Shown here: piece after piece, positions 1-5,765 of the stretch
Layout: each line of letters starts with the position of its first letter
Position numbering within the stretch: position 1 is the first letter of the stretch
Assembly: GCA_028695945.1 (NCBI GenBank)
Contig: JAQVIB010000045.1
Span: 1-10,935, forward strand
DNA: 10,935 nucleotides
Reading direction: 5' to 3'
DNA from: Lachnospiraceae bacterium
GTDB taxonomy: Bacteria > Bacillota > Clostridia > Lachnospirales > Anaerotignaceae
The notes under the pieces: model-generated
Database searches by the model: none
What the model saw: the letters and a program-made list of their open reading frames with translations, nothing else
What the model was told of the DNA's origin: nothing
Translations under genes and position numbers: made by a program

Positions 1-300
1 TCAAATTTACTGGAATGTAATGGCGTTGTTCTTAATTTATCCAATGCTTCTTTAGAGGTTAATGGTGAAAGGGTAGAACTTACAAAAAATGAATTTAGAA
101 TACTACAGATACTGTTTGAGCATAAAGGAGAAACTGTAACAAGAGAAGCAATAATGAAGCACCTTTGGGATGGAGATTGTTTTATTGATGACAATACTTT
201 GGCGGTTAATTTAACAAGACTTCGTAAAAAATTAGAGGAATATTCACTAAACAATTTAATTACCACCAAAAAAGGGATAGGGTATATGCTGGAGGAATAA
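1..300 (+). CDS. OmpR-family response regulator, C-terminal DNA-binding domain (5' partial)
   Basis: This frame is open from the first base to the TAA at 298-300 and gives 99 residues; the receiver domain lies upstream of the window. The visible part is a winged-helix Trans_reg_C domain. It starts with a strand that includes VELTKNEFRILQIL, followed by the positioning helix. Next come TREAIMKHLW, then the recognition helix region DDNTLAVNLTRLRKKLEE and the closing wing hairpin TTKKGIGYMLEE. The asparagine/leucine-rich recognition helix resembles BceR/BraR-type regulators. The next gene is a BceS-like kinase 7 bases after the stop, so the two are cotranscribed. The likely role is activation of the transporter genes downstream when the kinase phosphorylates the missing receiver domain. 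The family call is firm; the BceR subtype rests mainly on context. Confidence 0.93.
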   Translation, partial: SNLLECNGVVLNLSNASLEVNGERVELTKNEFRILQILFEHKGETVTREAIMKHLWDGDCFIDDNTLAVNLTRLRKKLEEYSLNNLITTKKGIGYMLEE

Positions 301-307
301 AATTCCT
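293..307 (+). promoter_or_regulatory. Hairpin between the kinase ribosome binding site and its start codon
   Basis: AGGAAT (293-298), loop AAA (299-301) and ATTCCT (302-307) form a perfect 6-bp hairpin that ends directly against the kinase ATG at 308. It takes up part of the only GGAGG (291-295) and also contains the upstream gene's TAA (298-300). The GGAGG is 12 nt from the ATG, longer than usual; folding the hairpin would both mask it and shorten the distance. A ribosome terminating on the regulator gene would open it, which suggests translational coupling. The pairing is seen directly; the function is inferred. Confidence 0.5.
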
Positions 308-1393
308 ATGAAACAATTATTAAAGAGACAACTTTTTGCAAAATGGCTTGTAGACCAAATTAAGTATATTGGCCTTTTTGTTATATTTTCGGCCGTTATT
401 ATAATTACAATATTACAATATAAAATCAGCTTAGAACCAATTTTATACAGTTTGTTAATATGCTCGTTTTTAGGAAGCTGCTGTTTAATTTATAGTTTTA
501 TTCAATACAAAAACAGGTACAAGGCTTTATATGAAACCTATTTAAATATGGAAACTACACTGGATATTCTTCCTACCACAAGCAATTACATAGAAGAATT
601 GTACCAAGAGTTATTGCAGGGTTTGTTTAAAAATCGCAGTGATTTATATTTAAAAATGATGCAGCAGGAATTGGAGAGCAAAGATTATTATACACTTTGG
701 ATTCACCAAATTAAAACACCAATTGCAGCGTTACACTTATTACTTCAAACAGAAGATTCTAAGAAAAATACCATGCTTATGAAGCAAGAATTATTTAAAA
801 TTGAACAGTATGCAGAGATGGCTCTGCATTATCTTCGCCTTCAATATATGTCTTTTGATATACTTCTTAAAGAATGTGATTTATATGAAATTGTTAAACA
901 ATCTGTTAAAAAATACTCAATTAACTTTATTGAGAAAAAGCTCTCTTTGAACTTTGAAGAATTTAATGCTACTGTAATCAGTGATGAAAAGTGGATTGCC
1001 TTCGTTATTGAGCAAATACTTTCCAATTGTATTAAATATACATTTAAAGGAGGAATTTCAATTGAATATTTGGATTTAAAAAATAGTTCTTGTACCAATG
1101 ATAAATTGCAAAATGAATACAATATTACTTCATCTGAATCAGTATTGTGTATTTCGGATACAGGAATTGGAATAAAAGAAGAAGATTTGCCGCGTATCTT
1201 TGAAAAAGGATTTACAGGGTTTAATGGACGAATGGATAAGAAATCAACTGGAATTGGTTTATATCTATGTAAGCAAGTTATAAAAAAACTTGGATTTGAA
1301 ATAAGTGTTACTTCTGAAATAGGAAAGGGAACAACGTTTATGATTAAGTTTGGGAAACAAAAACTTTCTTTAGAAGGACAAAAGTTAGATTAG
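308..1393 (+). CDS. BceS-type intramembrane-sensing histidine kinase
   Basis: The 361-residue protein has two membrane helices (about 20-37 and 44-65) joined by only a few residues, so it has no extracellular sensor domain. This is the hallmark of intramembrane-sensing kinases. A dimerisation/phosphoacceptor helix follows, with the H-box WIHQIKTPIAAL and phosphorylatable His133. The ATP-binding domain shows an N-box around Asn240 (EQILSNCIKYT), a G1 box DTGIG (284-288), an F-box around Phe298 (RIFEKGF) and a G2 box TGIGLYL (314-320). All catalytic elements look intact. In the Bce family such kinases do not bind the drug themselves but read the state of the partner BceAB transporter, which is encoded just downstream here. 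The gene follows the response regulator and probably shares its mRNA. The only start with a plausible site is the ATG at 308, behind the hairpin noted at 293-307. Confidence 0.93.
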   Translation: MKQLLKRQLFAKWLVDQIKYIGLFVIFSAVIIITILQYKISLEPILYSLLICSFLGSCCLIYSFIQYKNRYKALYETYLNMETTLDILPTTSNYIEELYQELLQGLFKNRSDLYLKMMQQELESKDYYTLWIHQIKTPIAALHLLLQTEDSKKNTMLMKQELFKIEQYAEMALHYLRLQYMSFDILLKECDLYEIVKQSVKKYSINFIEKKLSLNFEEFNATVISDEKWIAFVIEQILSNCIKYTFKGGISIEYLDLKNSSCTNDKLQNEYNITSSESVLCISDTGIGIKEEDLPRIFEKGFTGFNGRMDKKSTGIGLYLCKQVIKKLGFEISVTSEIGKGTTFMIKFGKQKLSLEGQKLD

Positions 1394-1402
1394 GACAGAA
1401 AC

Positions 1403-1416
1403 TTACAATAATGAAA
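1403..1416 (+). promoter_or_regulatory. Candidate BceR-type operator upstream of the transporter genes
   Basis: TTACA (1403-1407), four bases, then TGAAA (1412-1416) differs at one position from the TNACA-N4-TGTAA pattern described for BceR-like regulators. A TGTAA also occurs at 1432-1436; together with CTTACA at 1402-1407 it forms a wider inverted repeat CTTACA/TGTAAG. The site is centred about 70 bases upstream of the expected start from the 1470 promoter, which suits an activator. The pattern is quoted from memory, so this is a candidate only. Confidence 0.4.
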
Positions 1417-1425
1417 GGTACAAAG

Positions 1426-1467
1426 AAGAAATGTAAGCCACAGTAAAGGCAGAGCATTTCTTTTTTT
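1426..1467 (+). terminator. Terminator-like hairpin after the kinase gene
   Basis: AAGAAATG (1426-1433) pairs with CATTTCTT (1455-1462), with a short inner GCC/GGC pairing in the loop, and the T-run continues to 1467. The stem is A/T-rich and the loop long, so termination may be partial. It would separate the regulator-kinase transcript from the transporter transcript, whose promoter starts right behind it. Confidence 0.45.
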
Positions 1468-1475
1468 GCTATAAT
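1467..1475 (+). promoter_or_regulatory. Extended -10 promoter of the transporter genes
   Basis: TGC followed by TATAAT (1470-1475) matches TGnTATAAT exactly. At 17 bases upstream there is AGGCAG, which is not a usable -35 box. An extended -10 without a -35 is what an activator-dependent promoter would look like, and it agrees with the candidate operator at 1403-1416. Confidence 0.55.
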
Positions 1476-1539
1476 AAGTTAACTGAAAAATAAAGCAATT
1501 AAATTGTTGCAAATTTAAATAGAAAAGAAGGTAAATATT

Positions 1540-2301
1540 ATGGCATTTTTAGAAGTGAAAAATCTTAAAAAAGTATATACCACAAGGTTTGGTGGCAATC
1601 AAGTTAAAGCACTGGAGAAAGTTAGTTTTTCAGTAGAAAAAGGAGAATATGTAGCAGTAATGGGAGAATCTGGTTCTGGAAAAACCACACTGCTTAATAT
1701 ATTAGCTTCTCTTGATAAACCTACAGAGGGAGATATATTGTTAGATGAGAAATCTTTCTCCAAAATTAAAAACAAAGAGTTATGTGCATTTAGAAGAGAT
1801 AACCTTGGATTTGTTTTTCAGGATTTCAATCTATTAGACACTTTTTCCTTGCAAGATAATATATTTTTGCCTTTGGTGCTTCAAGGAAAATCATATTCGG
1901 AAATGAAGGAGAGACTAGTTCCGCTGGCAAAACAACTGGGAATAACAGAATTTTTATCCAAATATCCATATGAAGTGTCTGGTGGGCAAAAACAGAGAGC
2001 GGCGGTAGCAAGGGCATTAATTACACAACCTAAGCTTATTCTTGCAGATGAACCAACAGGAGCATTGGACTCTAAATCGGCAACAAGTCTCTTAAGTATG
2101 TTTTCTAATGTAAATAAAGATGGGCAGACAATTGTAATGGTTACCCATAGTATTCAAGCAGCAAAGTGTGCGGGCAGAGTATTATTCATAAAAGATGGCA
2201 ATTTGTTTCATCAGATTTATAGAGGCAATTCTTCTGACGACGAAATGTATCATAAAATTTCTGATACTTTAACTGTACTTCAGACCGAAGGAGTTGAATG
2301 A
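1540..2301 (+). CDS. BceA-type ABC transporter ATP-binding protein
   Basis: The 253-residue cytoplasmic ATPase carries every ABC motif: Walker A GESGSGKT (42-49), Q-loop Gln94 (FVFQDFNLLD), signature VSGGQKQR (146-153), Walker B LILAD with catalytic Glu171, D-loop GALD and H-loop His203. Its length and pattern fit the MacB/LolD-like ATPases that drive BceB permeases. These are mechanotransmission-type exporters or target-releasing machines acting on cell-wall peptide antibiotics such as bacitracin or lantibiotics. The start ATG at 1540 follows AGAAGG (1526-1531). The stop TGA (2299-2301) lies one base before the permease start, so the two are translationally coupled. Together with the upstream two-component genes this makes a complete Bce module, apart from the truncated regulator. 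Which drug is handled cannot be read from the sequence. Confidence 0.93.
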   Translation: MAFLEVKNLKKVYTTRFGGNQVKALEKVSFSVEKGEYVAVMGESGSGKTTLLNILASLDKPTEGDILLDEKSFSKIKNKELCAFRRDNLGFVFQDFNLLDTFSLQDNIFLPLVLQGKSYSEMKERLVPLAKQLGITEFLSKYPYEVSGGQKQRAAVARALITQPKLILADEPTGALDSKSATSLLSMFSNVNKDGQTIVMVTHSIQAAKCAGRVLFIKDGNLFHQIYRGNSSDDEMYHKISDTLTVLQTEGVE

Positions 2302-2302
2302 A

Positions 2303-4306
2303 ATGAGTAAAACAATTATTTTACCAAAAATGGCAGCTACGGGAATTCGCAAAAATGGTATTGTTTATTTACCTTACATTTTAACAACAGCTTTCTCTAT
2401 ATCAGTTTTCTTTATTTTTAGTTGCATAATTAAAAATGATTTTCTTGAAAATGTGCCACATGCAGCGTATATGTGGATGCTTTTGAAAATTGGAAATGGT
2501 TTACTAGGTATTATTTTGGTTCCATTTTTATTCTATACAAACAGTTTTTTAATTAAGAGGCGAAAAAATGAAATTGGTCTTTATAGTATACTTGGTTTAG
2601 AGAAAAAACATATTGCATTTATGATGTTTATGGAAACCTTATTTATTTATATTATTGCTATGGTAATAGGATTAATAACAGCAGTTGTGTTTGCAAAATT
2701 AGTATTTTTAATTTTACTTAACGCCAGTGGATTGCCTGTTGATGTTGAATTTACTATGCCGCTTAGTAGTTTTATAACAACCCTGATTTTCTTTGGAGGC
2801 ATTTCTTTACTTAATTTGGGAACTAATTTGTATCAGGTAACGAAGGCGAACCCTAGTGACTTGCTAAGGGAACCAAAAAAAGGGGAAAGACAACCAAAAA
2901 GTCTTTTTATATCTACTGTGCTTGGAATTTTATTCTTAGGCGGAGGATATTGGATAGCATTTGTTTCTAAAGTAGATGGTATGATATTTTTGAATTTTTT
3001 CTTGGCAGTGTTTATGGTTGTTGTTGGCACATATTTTTTGTTTACTTCTGGAAGTATTGCGTTACTAAGAACATTGAGAAAAAACAAAAATTATTACTAC
3101 AAAAAAGCTAATTACATCACCATATCAGGTATGATTTATAGAATGAAAAAAAGTGCGGCAAGTTTAGTTAACATATGTATTTTTAGTACAATGGTAATTA
3201 TTACTTTACTGTGTACTGTTTCTTTAACGTTAGGAGAAAAAGCCGCAATTCGTTTTATTTGCCCGCTTGATGCTGAATATGTTTTTGATAGTTCTAAAAT
3301 GCAGGACACTAGTGCCTTTGAAACTGACATGCAAAGACTTGCTAGCCAAAATAATGTACAAATAAAAGATAAAATTAATTATAACTATTTTCTAATTGAT
3401 ACATGTAATAACCAAAATATTTTTTCTATTTTAAAAAGCTCATCTGACATGGAAAAAGAAAGATTGGTTAGACTTATTTCACTTTCAGATTTTAATAGAA
3501 TTGAAGGGCAAAACAAAAAATTAGAACAAGATGAAATTCTTGTCTATTCAAATACAGAAGATTTTAAATATAGTTCAGTTACATTAAATGAAAAAGTGTA
3601 TAAAGTGAAAGAAGAAATAAGTTCATTTCATTTTGATACAAAAGAGGTAAATAATTACTCTAGGGGTAGGCTGTATTTTATAATAAACGATTATAGTAAT
3701 GTTGATAAAATGGCAAAACAATTTAATGATGGCAGTGATTATCTTGACTATGAGGGTAGTGGTACTCCATACTATTCAGTAAGGTTCAACATGGAAGGAG
3801 AAATAAGTAACAAGGAGGCATTTTTAAATGCTTTAGATAAAAAATGGACTGAAACGCCGGAGTTCATTAGTAATAAAAATGTTATTGACTGGGGTTATGA
3901 TGTTAAATCCATGGACGGAGGCTTACTGTTTTTAGGTGTATTTTTCGGATTAATTTTCACAATTTGTTTACTATTAATTATGTATTATAAACAAATTTCA
4001 GAAGGATTGGAAGACAAACATAATTTTGATGTTATGCAGCAGGTTGGGCTAAGCGACGAAGATGTAAAAGCAACTATCCATAGGCAAATAATGTTAGTAT
4101 TTGGCTTACCATTAGCGGTTGCAATAATTCACACCATGATGGGACTTAGAATGACAACTAAGTTGCTGTATGCACTTAACCTTTACAATAACAAGTTAAT
4201 TGCATTAAGTTGCCTTGGGATTATTGCTGTTTTTGCGGTATTCTATGTATTAAGCTATTTTCTAACAGCAAATACCTATTATAGAATTGTTAAAAGGAAA
4301 AGTTAA
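2303..4306 (+). CDS. BceB-type ABC transporter permease (FtsX-like)
   Basis: I chose the ATG at 2303 because GAAGGAG (2287-2293) sits 9 bases ahead of it; a TTG at 2294 in the same frame abuts that site and cannot use it. The protein has 667 residues. I see about ten membrane helices: one near residues 20-40, three up to about residue 175, three more between about 200 and 305, and three at the C-terminus (roughly 540-562, 595-610, 632-655). Between helices 7 and 8 lies a polar extracellular domain of about 230 residues (about 308-538), the region known in BceB proteins to determine substrate recognition and signalling. The motif KRRKNEIGLYSILGLEKKHI after helix 2 is typical of FtsX-like permeases. 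It pairs with the ATPase directly upstream. A convergent gene and a hairpin follow. Confidence in the family is high. Confidence 0.92.
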   Translation: MSKTIILPKMAATGIRKNGIVYLPYILTTAFSISVFFIFSCIIKNDFLENVPHAAYMWMLLKIGNGLLGIILVPFLFYTNSFLIKRRKNEIGLYSILGLEKKHIAFMMFMETLFIYIIAMVIGLITAVVFAKLVFLILLNASGLPVDVEFTMPLSSFITTLIFFGGISLLNLGTNLYQVTKANPSDLLREPKKGERQPKSLFISTVLGILFLGGGYWIAFVSKVDGMIFLNFFLAVFMVVVGTYFLFTSGSIALLRTLRKNKNYYYKKANYITISGMIYRMKKSAASLVNICIFSTMVIITLLCTVSLTLGEKAAIRFICPLDAEYVFDSSKMQDTSAFETDMQRLASQNNVQIKDKINYNYFLIDTCNNQNIFSILKSSSDMEKERLVRLISLSDFNRIEGQNKKLEQDEILVYSNTEDFKYSSVTLNEKVYKVKEEISSFHFDTKEVNNYSRGRLYFIINDYSNVDKMAKQFNDGSDYLDYEGSGTPYYSVRFNMEGEISNKEAFLNALDKKWTETPEFISNKNVIDWGYDVKSMDGGLLFLGVFFGLIFTICLLLIMYYKQISEGLEDKHNFDVMQQVGLSDEDVKATIHRQIMLVFGLPLAVAIIHTMMGLRMTTKLLYALNLYNNKLIALSCLGIIAVFAVFYVLSYFLTANTYYRIVKRKS

Positions 4307-4326
4307 CATAAAGCTGTAAAAATTTA

Positions 4327-4357
4327 TAAAGCCTATGTCGTAGTGATATAGGCTTTA
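4327..4357. terminator. Hairpin between convergent genes, terminator
   Basis: TAAAGCCTAT (4327-4336) and ATAGGCTTTA (4348-4357) form a perfect 10-bp stem with an 11-base loop. Read on the minus strand, the stem is followed by TATAAATTTTT, a T-rich tail suited to ending the minus-strand gene at 4386. On the plus strand the tail is weaker, but the hairpin may also stop the permease transcript. Confidence 0.7.
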
Positions 4358-4385
4358 ATGCGTTAAGGTTTATATCAAAAAGTAA

Positions 4386-4841
4386 CTAGTATTTTTGAAT
4401 GATGTATACACCGGATACAAGTAAAATAATACCTATAATGCGGTAAGGACTAATAAGGTGAATTTTGTTTCCTAAAAGACCGAAGTGGTCAAACAGAACA
4501 GCAAGTATAATTTGACCACAAATTGCAAGGCTGAACATATTTGCAAATCCAATTTTAGGAGGGGCAATTATTGTTGTAAAAATATAGAATGCACCCAGTA
4601 GTCCTCCGGTAAACAACCACCAACGAATGTCCTTTATAGCACTTAAGTTTGATAATGTATAAGTACCGTTTACTAATGTAAAACAAAATACAACACAAAG
4701 ACCAATTAAGCCAACAAGAAAACTGATTAAGGATGAAAGAATAGGACTTCCCACTTCTGATTGAAGTTGCCCGTTAATTCCAACTTGCAATGTTACAGCC
4801 AGACCAGATAAAAGGGAAAGTAAATAAAATTGTAGTGACAT
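4386..4841 (-). CDS. YdcZ/DUF606-type small DMT-superfamily membrane protein
   Basis: The 151-residue protein is almost wholly membrane-embedded, with five hydrophobic helices (about 4-20, 34-56, 73-91, 100-115 and 132-148). The opening LLSLLSGLAVTLQVGINGQL, the early Gly/Gln/Asn-rich turn and the length of about 150 residues fit the YdcZ (DUF606) family of the drug/metabolite transporter superfamily. Members of that size are thought to work as dimers, with substrates mostly unknown; no substrate can be assigned here. The start is supported by GGAGG (plus-strand CCTCC at 4848-4852) 6 bases upstream of the ATG. The gene is alone in its transcript, with an extended -10 promoter at 4888-4896 and a terminator at 4327-4357, and is divergent from the zinc-ribbon gene. 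Confidence 0.82.
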   Translation of the reverse strand: MSLQFYLLSLLSGLAVTLQVGINGQLQSEVGSPILSSLISFLVGLIGLCVVFCFTLVNGTYTLSNLSAIKDIRWWLFTGGLLGAFYIFTTIIAPPKIGFANMFSLAICGQIILAVLFDHFGLLGNKIHLISPYRIIGIILLVSGVYIIQKY

Positions 4842-4852
4842 TTTTAACCTCC

Positions 4853-4875
4853 ATTGTGATTAAGTAATTGTGATT
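4853..4875. repeat. Tandem 9-bp direct repeat in the DMT gene leader
   Basis: ATTGTGATT occurs at 4853-4861 and again at 4867-4875, 14 bases apart. Both lie between the -10 box and the start codon of the minus-strand gene. An 8-base copy, ATTGTGAT, recurs at 5017-5024, overlapping the candidate -10 of the divergent gene. It could be a regulator half-site or chance in AT-rich DNA. Confidence 0.4.
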
Positions 4876-4887
4876 TTTCTGTAGTTG

Positions 4888-4896
4888 ATTATACCA
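4888..4896 (-). promoter_or_regulatory. Extended -10 promoter of the DMT gene
   Basis: On the minus strand TGG precedes TATAAT (plus-strand ATTATA at 4888-4893, TGn complement at 4894-4896), an exact TGnTATAAT. No good -35 box is visible 16-18 bases upstream. The transcript would start near 4881, about 40 bases before the ATG. Confidence 0.6.
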
Positions 4897-4951
4897 TAAA
4901 CCAAAGCAATAAAAGAGGAAAAAAGTAAAAATAATAAATCTACTAAACTAT

Positions 4952-4983
4952 TTTATATTATGTTGAGGTAAACATAATATAAA
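4952..4983. promoter_or_regulatory. Perfect 13-bp inverted repeat, probable operator
   Basis: TTTATATTATGTT (4952-4964) and AACATAATATAAA (4971-4983) are exact reverse complements around a 6-base centre GAGGTA. The core reads ATGT-N8-ACAT, the pattern reported for PadR-type repressors. It lies between the divergent promoters and has no T-tail of terminator type, so a protein binding site is more likely than a terminator. No PadR gene is in the window, so the binding protein is unknown. Confidence 0.55.
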
Positions 4984-5020
4984 GTAATATCTGAAATTTT
5001 ATTCCCAAACTCAGAAATTG

Positions 5021-5029
5021 TGATATAGT
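5021..5029 (+). promoter_or_regulatory. Possible extended -10 promoter of the zinc-ribbon gene
   Basis: TGA followed by TATAGT (5024-5029) fits TGnTATAnT with one mismatch in the -10 hexamer. The -35 region is poor. A TTGACA at 5045-5050 is not followed by a good -10 at the correct distance, so this extended -10 is preferred, with low confidence. Confidence 0.35.
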
Positions 5030-5095
5030 TTAAATTAAATTCATTGACAGGTAGTTGTTATTAAAAACAAAAAGAATTGGGTGGAAGGTGAAGTT

Positions 5096-5335
5096 ATGAA
5101 GTGTCCATATTGTGGTGAAGAGATGGAGCAAGGTGTTATACAAAGTCAACATGAATTAAGTTGGATGGCCAAAAGACATTTTATGGGAGGTGCTGATTTC
5201 CATGAAGGATCTGTTCTTTTGTCAGCATTGTCTATTTTCAAAGGGTCGGCGGTAGTGTCTCATCTTTGTAGAAAATGTAAAAAAGTTATTATTGATTATG
5301 AGAATGGGAAATGTGATTGCAACCATTCCAAATAA
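5096..5335 (+). CDS. Small zinc-ribbon protein, DUF6487-like
   Basis: I chose the ATG at 5096 because GGAAGGTG (5083-5090) sits 5 bases upstream; an in-frame GTG at 5081 lies before that site. The 79-residue soluble protein begins MKCPYCGEEM and has a second knuckle CRKCKKVIIDY (Cys58, Cys61), so Cys3, Cys6, Cys58 and Cys61 can bind one zinc. The C-terminus adds Cys73 and Cys75. The pattern of an N-terminal CPYCG, an intervening GVIQS segment and a C-terminal CKKVIIDY matches the DUF6487 family as I remember it. Function is unknown. The region between the knuckles (about 20-57) is mildly hydrophobic but is not a clear membrane helix. It appears to be a single-gene unit, divergent from the DMT gene and followed by the independent promoter at 5354. 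Confidence 0.75.
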   Translation: MKCPYCGEEMEQGVIQSQHELSWMAKRHFMGGADFHEGSVLLSALSIFKGSAVVSHLCRKCKKVIIDYENGKCDCNHSK

Positions 5336-5353
5336 AGAAATTACGAGAATGCC

Positions 5354-5382
5354 TTTACATTTAAAATGATTTGCATTATAAT
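5354..5382 (+). promoter_or_regulatory. Strong promoter of the structured RNA / MutS2-like leader
   Basis: TTTACA (5354-5359), 17 bases, TATAAT (5377-5382) is one mismatch from consensus with optimal spacing. Transcription would start near 5389. There is no convincing coding frame for the next 375 bases, so it serves an untranslated RNA or a long leader. Confidence 0.75.
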
Positions 5383-5388
5383 ATTATC

Positions 5389-5655
5389 ATATGTTAAGAA
5401 CGAAAGGATGGTTTGTTTGTTAATTGTTTCTGTAATGGTGAACTTCAACTAAATAGTTGAGAAGGGTTGCTTTATAAGGTGGGTTTTTGCCTGCTTGTTT
5501 AAGCGTGCCTACTTATGCCTTACAGATAAACTTCTGCAATAACCATCGTATTTATAGAATGTCAATATATTATTGTTTATTGATATTTCGTATAGTAGCG
5601 TTTTTAGTTACGATTATTTAGAAGTGTAACAGGCTTATTCTGTTACACTTTTTTA
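5389..5655 (+). ncRNA. Structured RNA of unknown family (about 265 nt), free-standing or leader
   Basis: The RNA runs from the promoter at 5354-5382 to an intrinsic terminator at 5622-5655. By hand it folds into two domains. Domain one is closed by GATGGTT (5407-5413) with AACCATC (5541-5547), then GTTT-CTGTAA (5426-5435) with TTACAG-AT-AAAC (5520-5531). It contains a hairpin TCAACT/AGTTGA (5445-5450/5455-5460) and an arm ATAAG-g-TGGG (5474-5483) with CCTACTTAT (5508-5516), tipped by GCTT/AAGC (5493-5504). Domain two is closed by ATCGTA (5545-5550) with TACGAT (5609-5614) and holds a 10-bp hairpin 5558-5567/5578-5587. The two closing helices share three bases, so they may compete. It is not RNase P, SRP or tmRNA by their conserved sequences. 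It is not the simple rod of 6S RNA, and it lacks the T-box core. raiA-type RNA remains possible. Confidence 0.6.
5622..5655 (+). terminator. Strong intrinsic terminator ending the structured RNA
   Basis: AAGTGTAACAG (5622-5632) and CTGTTACACTT (5640-5650) form a perfect 11-bp stem with a 7-base loop, followed by a T-tract. It lies 111 bases before the MutS2-like start codon with no clear promoter in between, so read-through past it may be the way that gene is expressed. Confidence 0.88.
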
Positions 5656-5676
5656 TTTTCTCGATAGTTAAAATTC

Positions 5677-5749
5677 GCCCACAGGAGTAATCTGCATATT
5701 TTTAGAAATTGAAAATATAAGGCAGCCTTTCTCTTGTGGGCATTTTTAT
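5677..5749 (+). promoter_or_regulatory. Second terminator-like hairpin directly before the MutS2-like gene
   Basis: GCCCACAGGAG (5677-5687) pairs with CTCTTGTGGGC (5731-5741), 11 pairs with one G-U, and is followed by ATTTTTAT. Inside, CTGC (5692-5695) pairs with GCAG (5722-5725) and ATATTTT (5696-5702) with AAAATAT (5712-5718). The long stem ends 10 bases before the GGAGG at 5752. It looks like an attenuator or a structure that stabilises the 5' end. With the terminator at 5622 it places two hairpin stops between promoter and gene. Confidence 0.6.
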
Positions 5750-5765
5750 ATGGAGGAATTTCGTT

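Noticed and set aside
841..1122. Open frame on the minus strand inside the kinase gene
   Set aside because: It is fully antisense to intact kinase motifs, has no ribosome site and shows no family pattern; the same holds for antisense frames at 1826-2017, 2833-3087, 3136-3330, 5702-5977, 6255-6443 and 6572-6754.
5045..5050. TTGACA as the -35 box of the zinc-ribbon gene
   Set aside because: No acceptable -10 hexamer lies 16-18 bases downstream; that position reads into A-rich sequence close to the ribosome site.
5391..5452. Leader peptides starting at ATG 5391 (10 codons) and ATG 5408 (14 codons)
   Set aside because: The first would start almost at the 5' end of the RNA with no ribosome site, and the second has AAAGG directly touching its ATG, too close to work well. 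They are kept only as a possibility in the attenuation finding.
5389..5655. 6S RNA or T-box riboswitch as the identity of the structured RNA
   Set aside because: The fold by hand has branched domains instead of one long rod with a central bubble, and no T-box antiterminator core sequence is present. A profile search would be needed to exclude a divergent 6S RNA fully.
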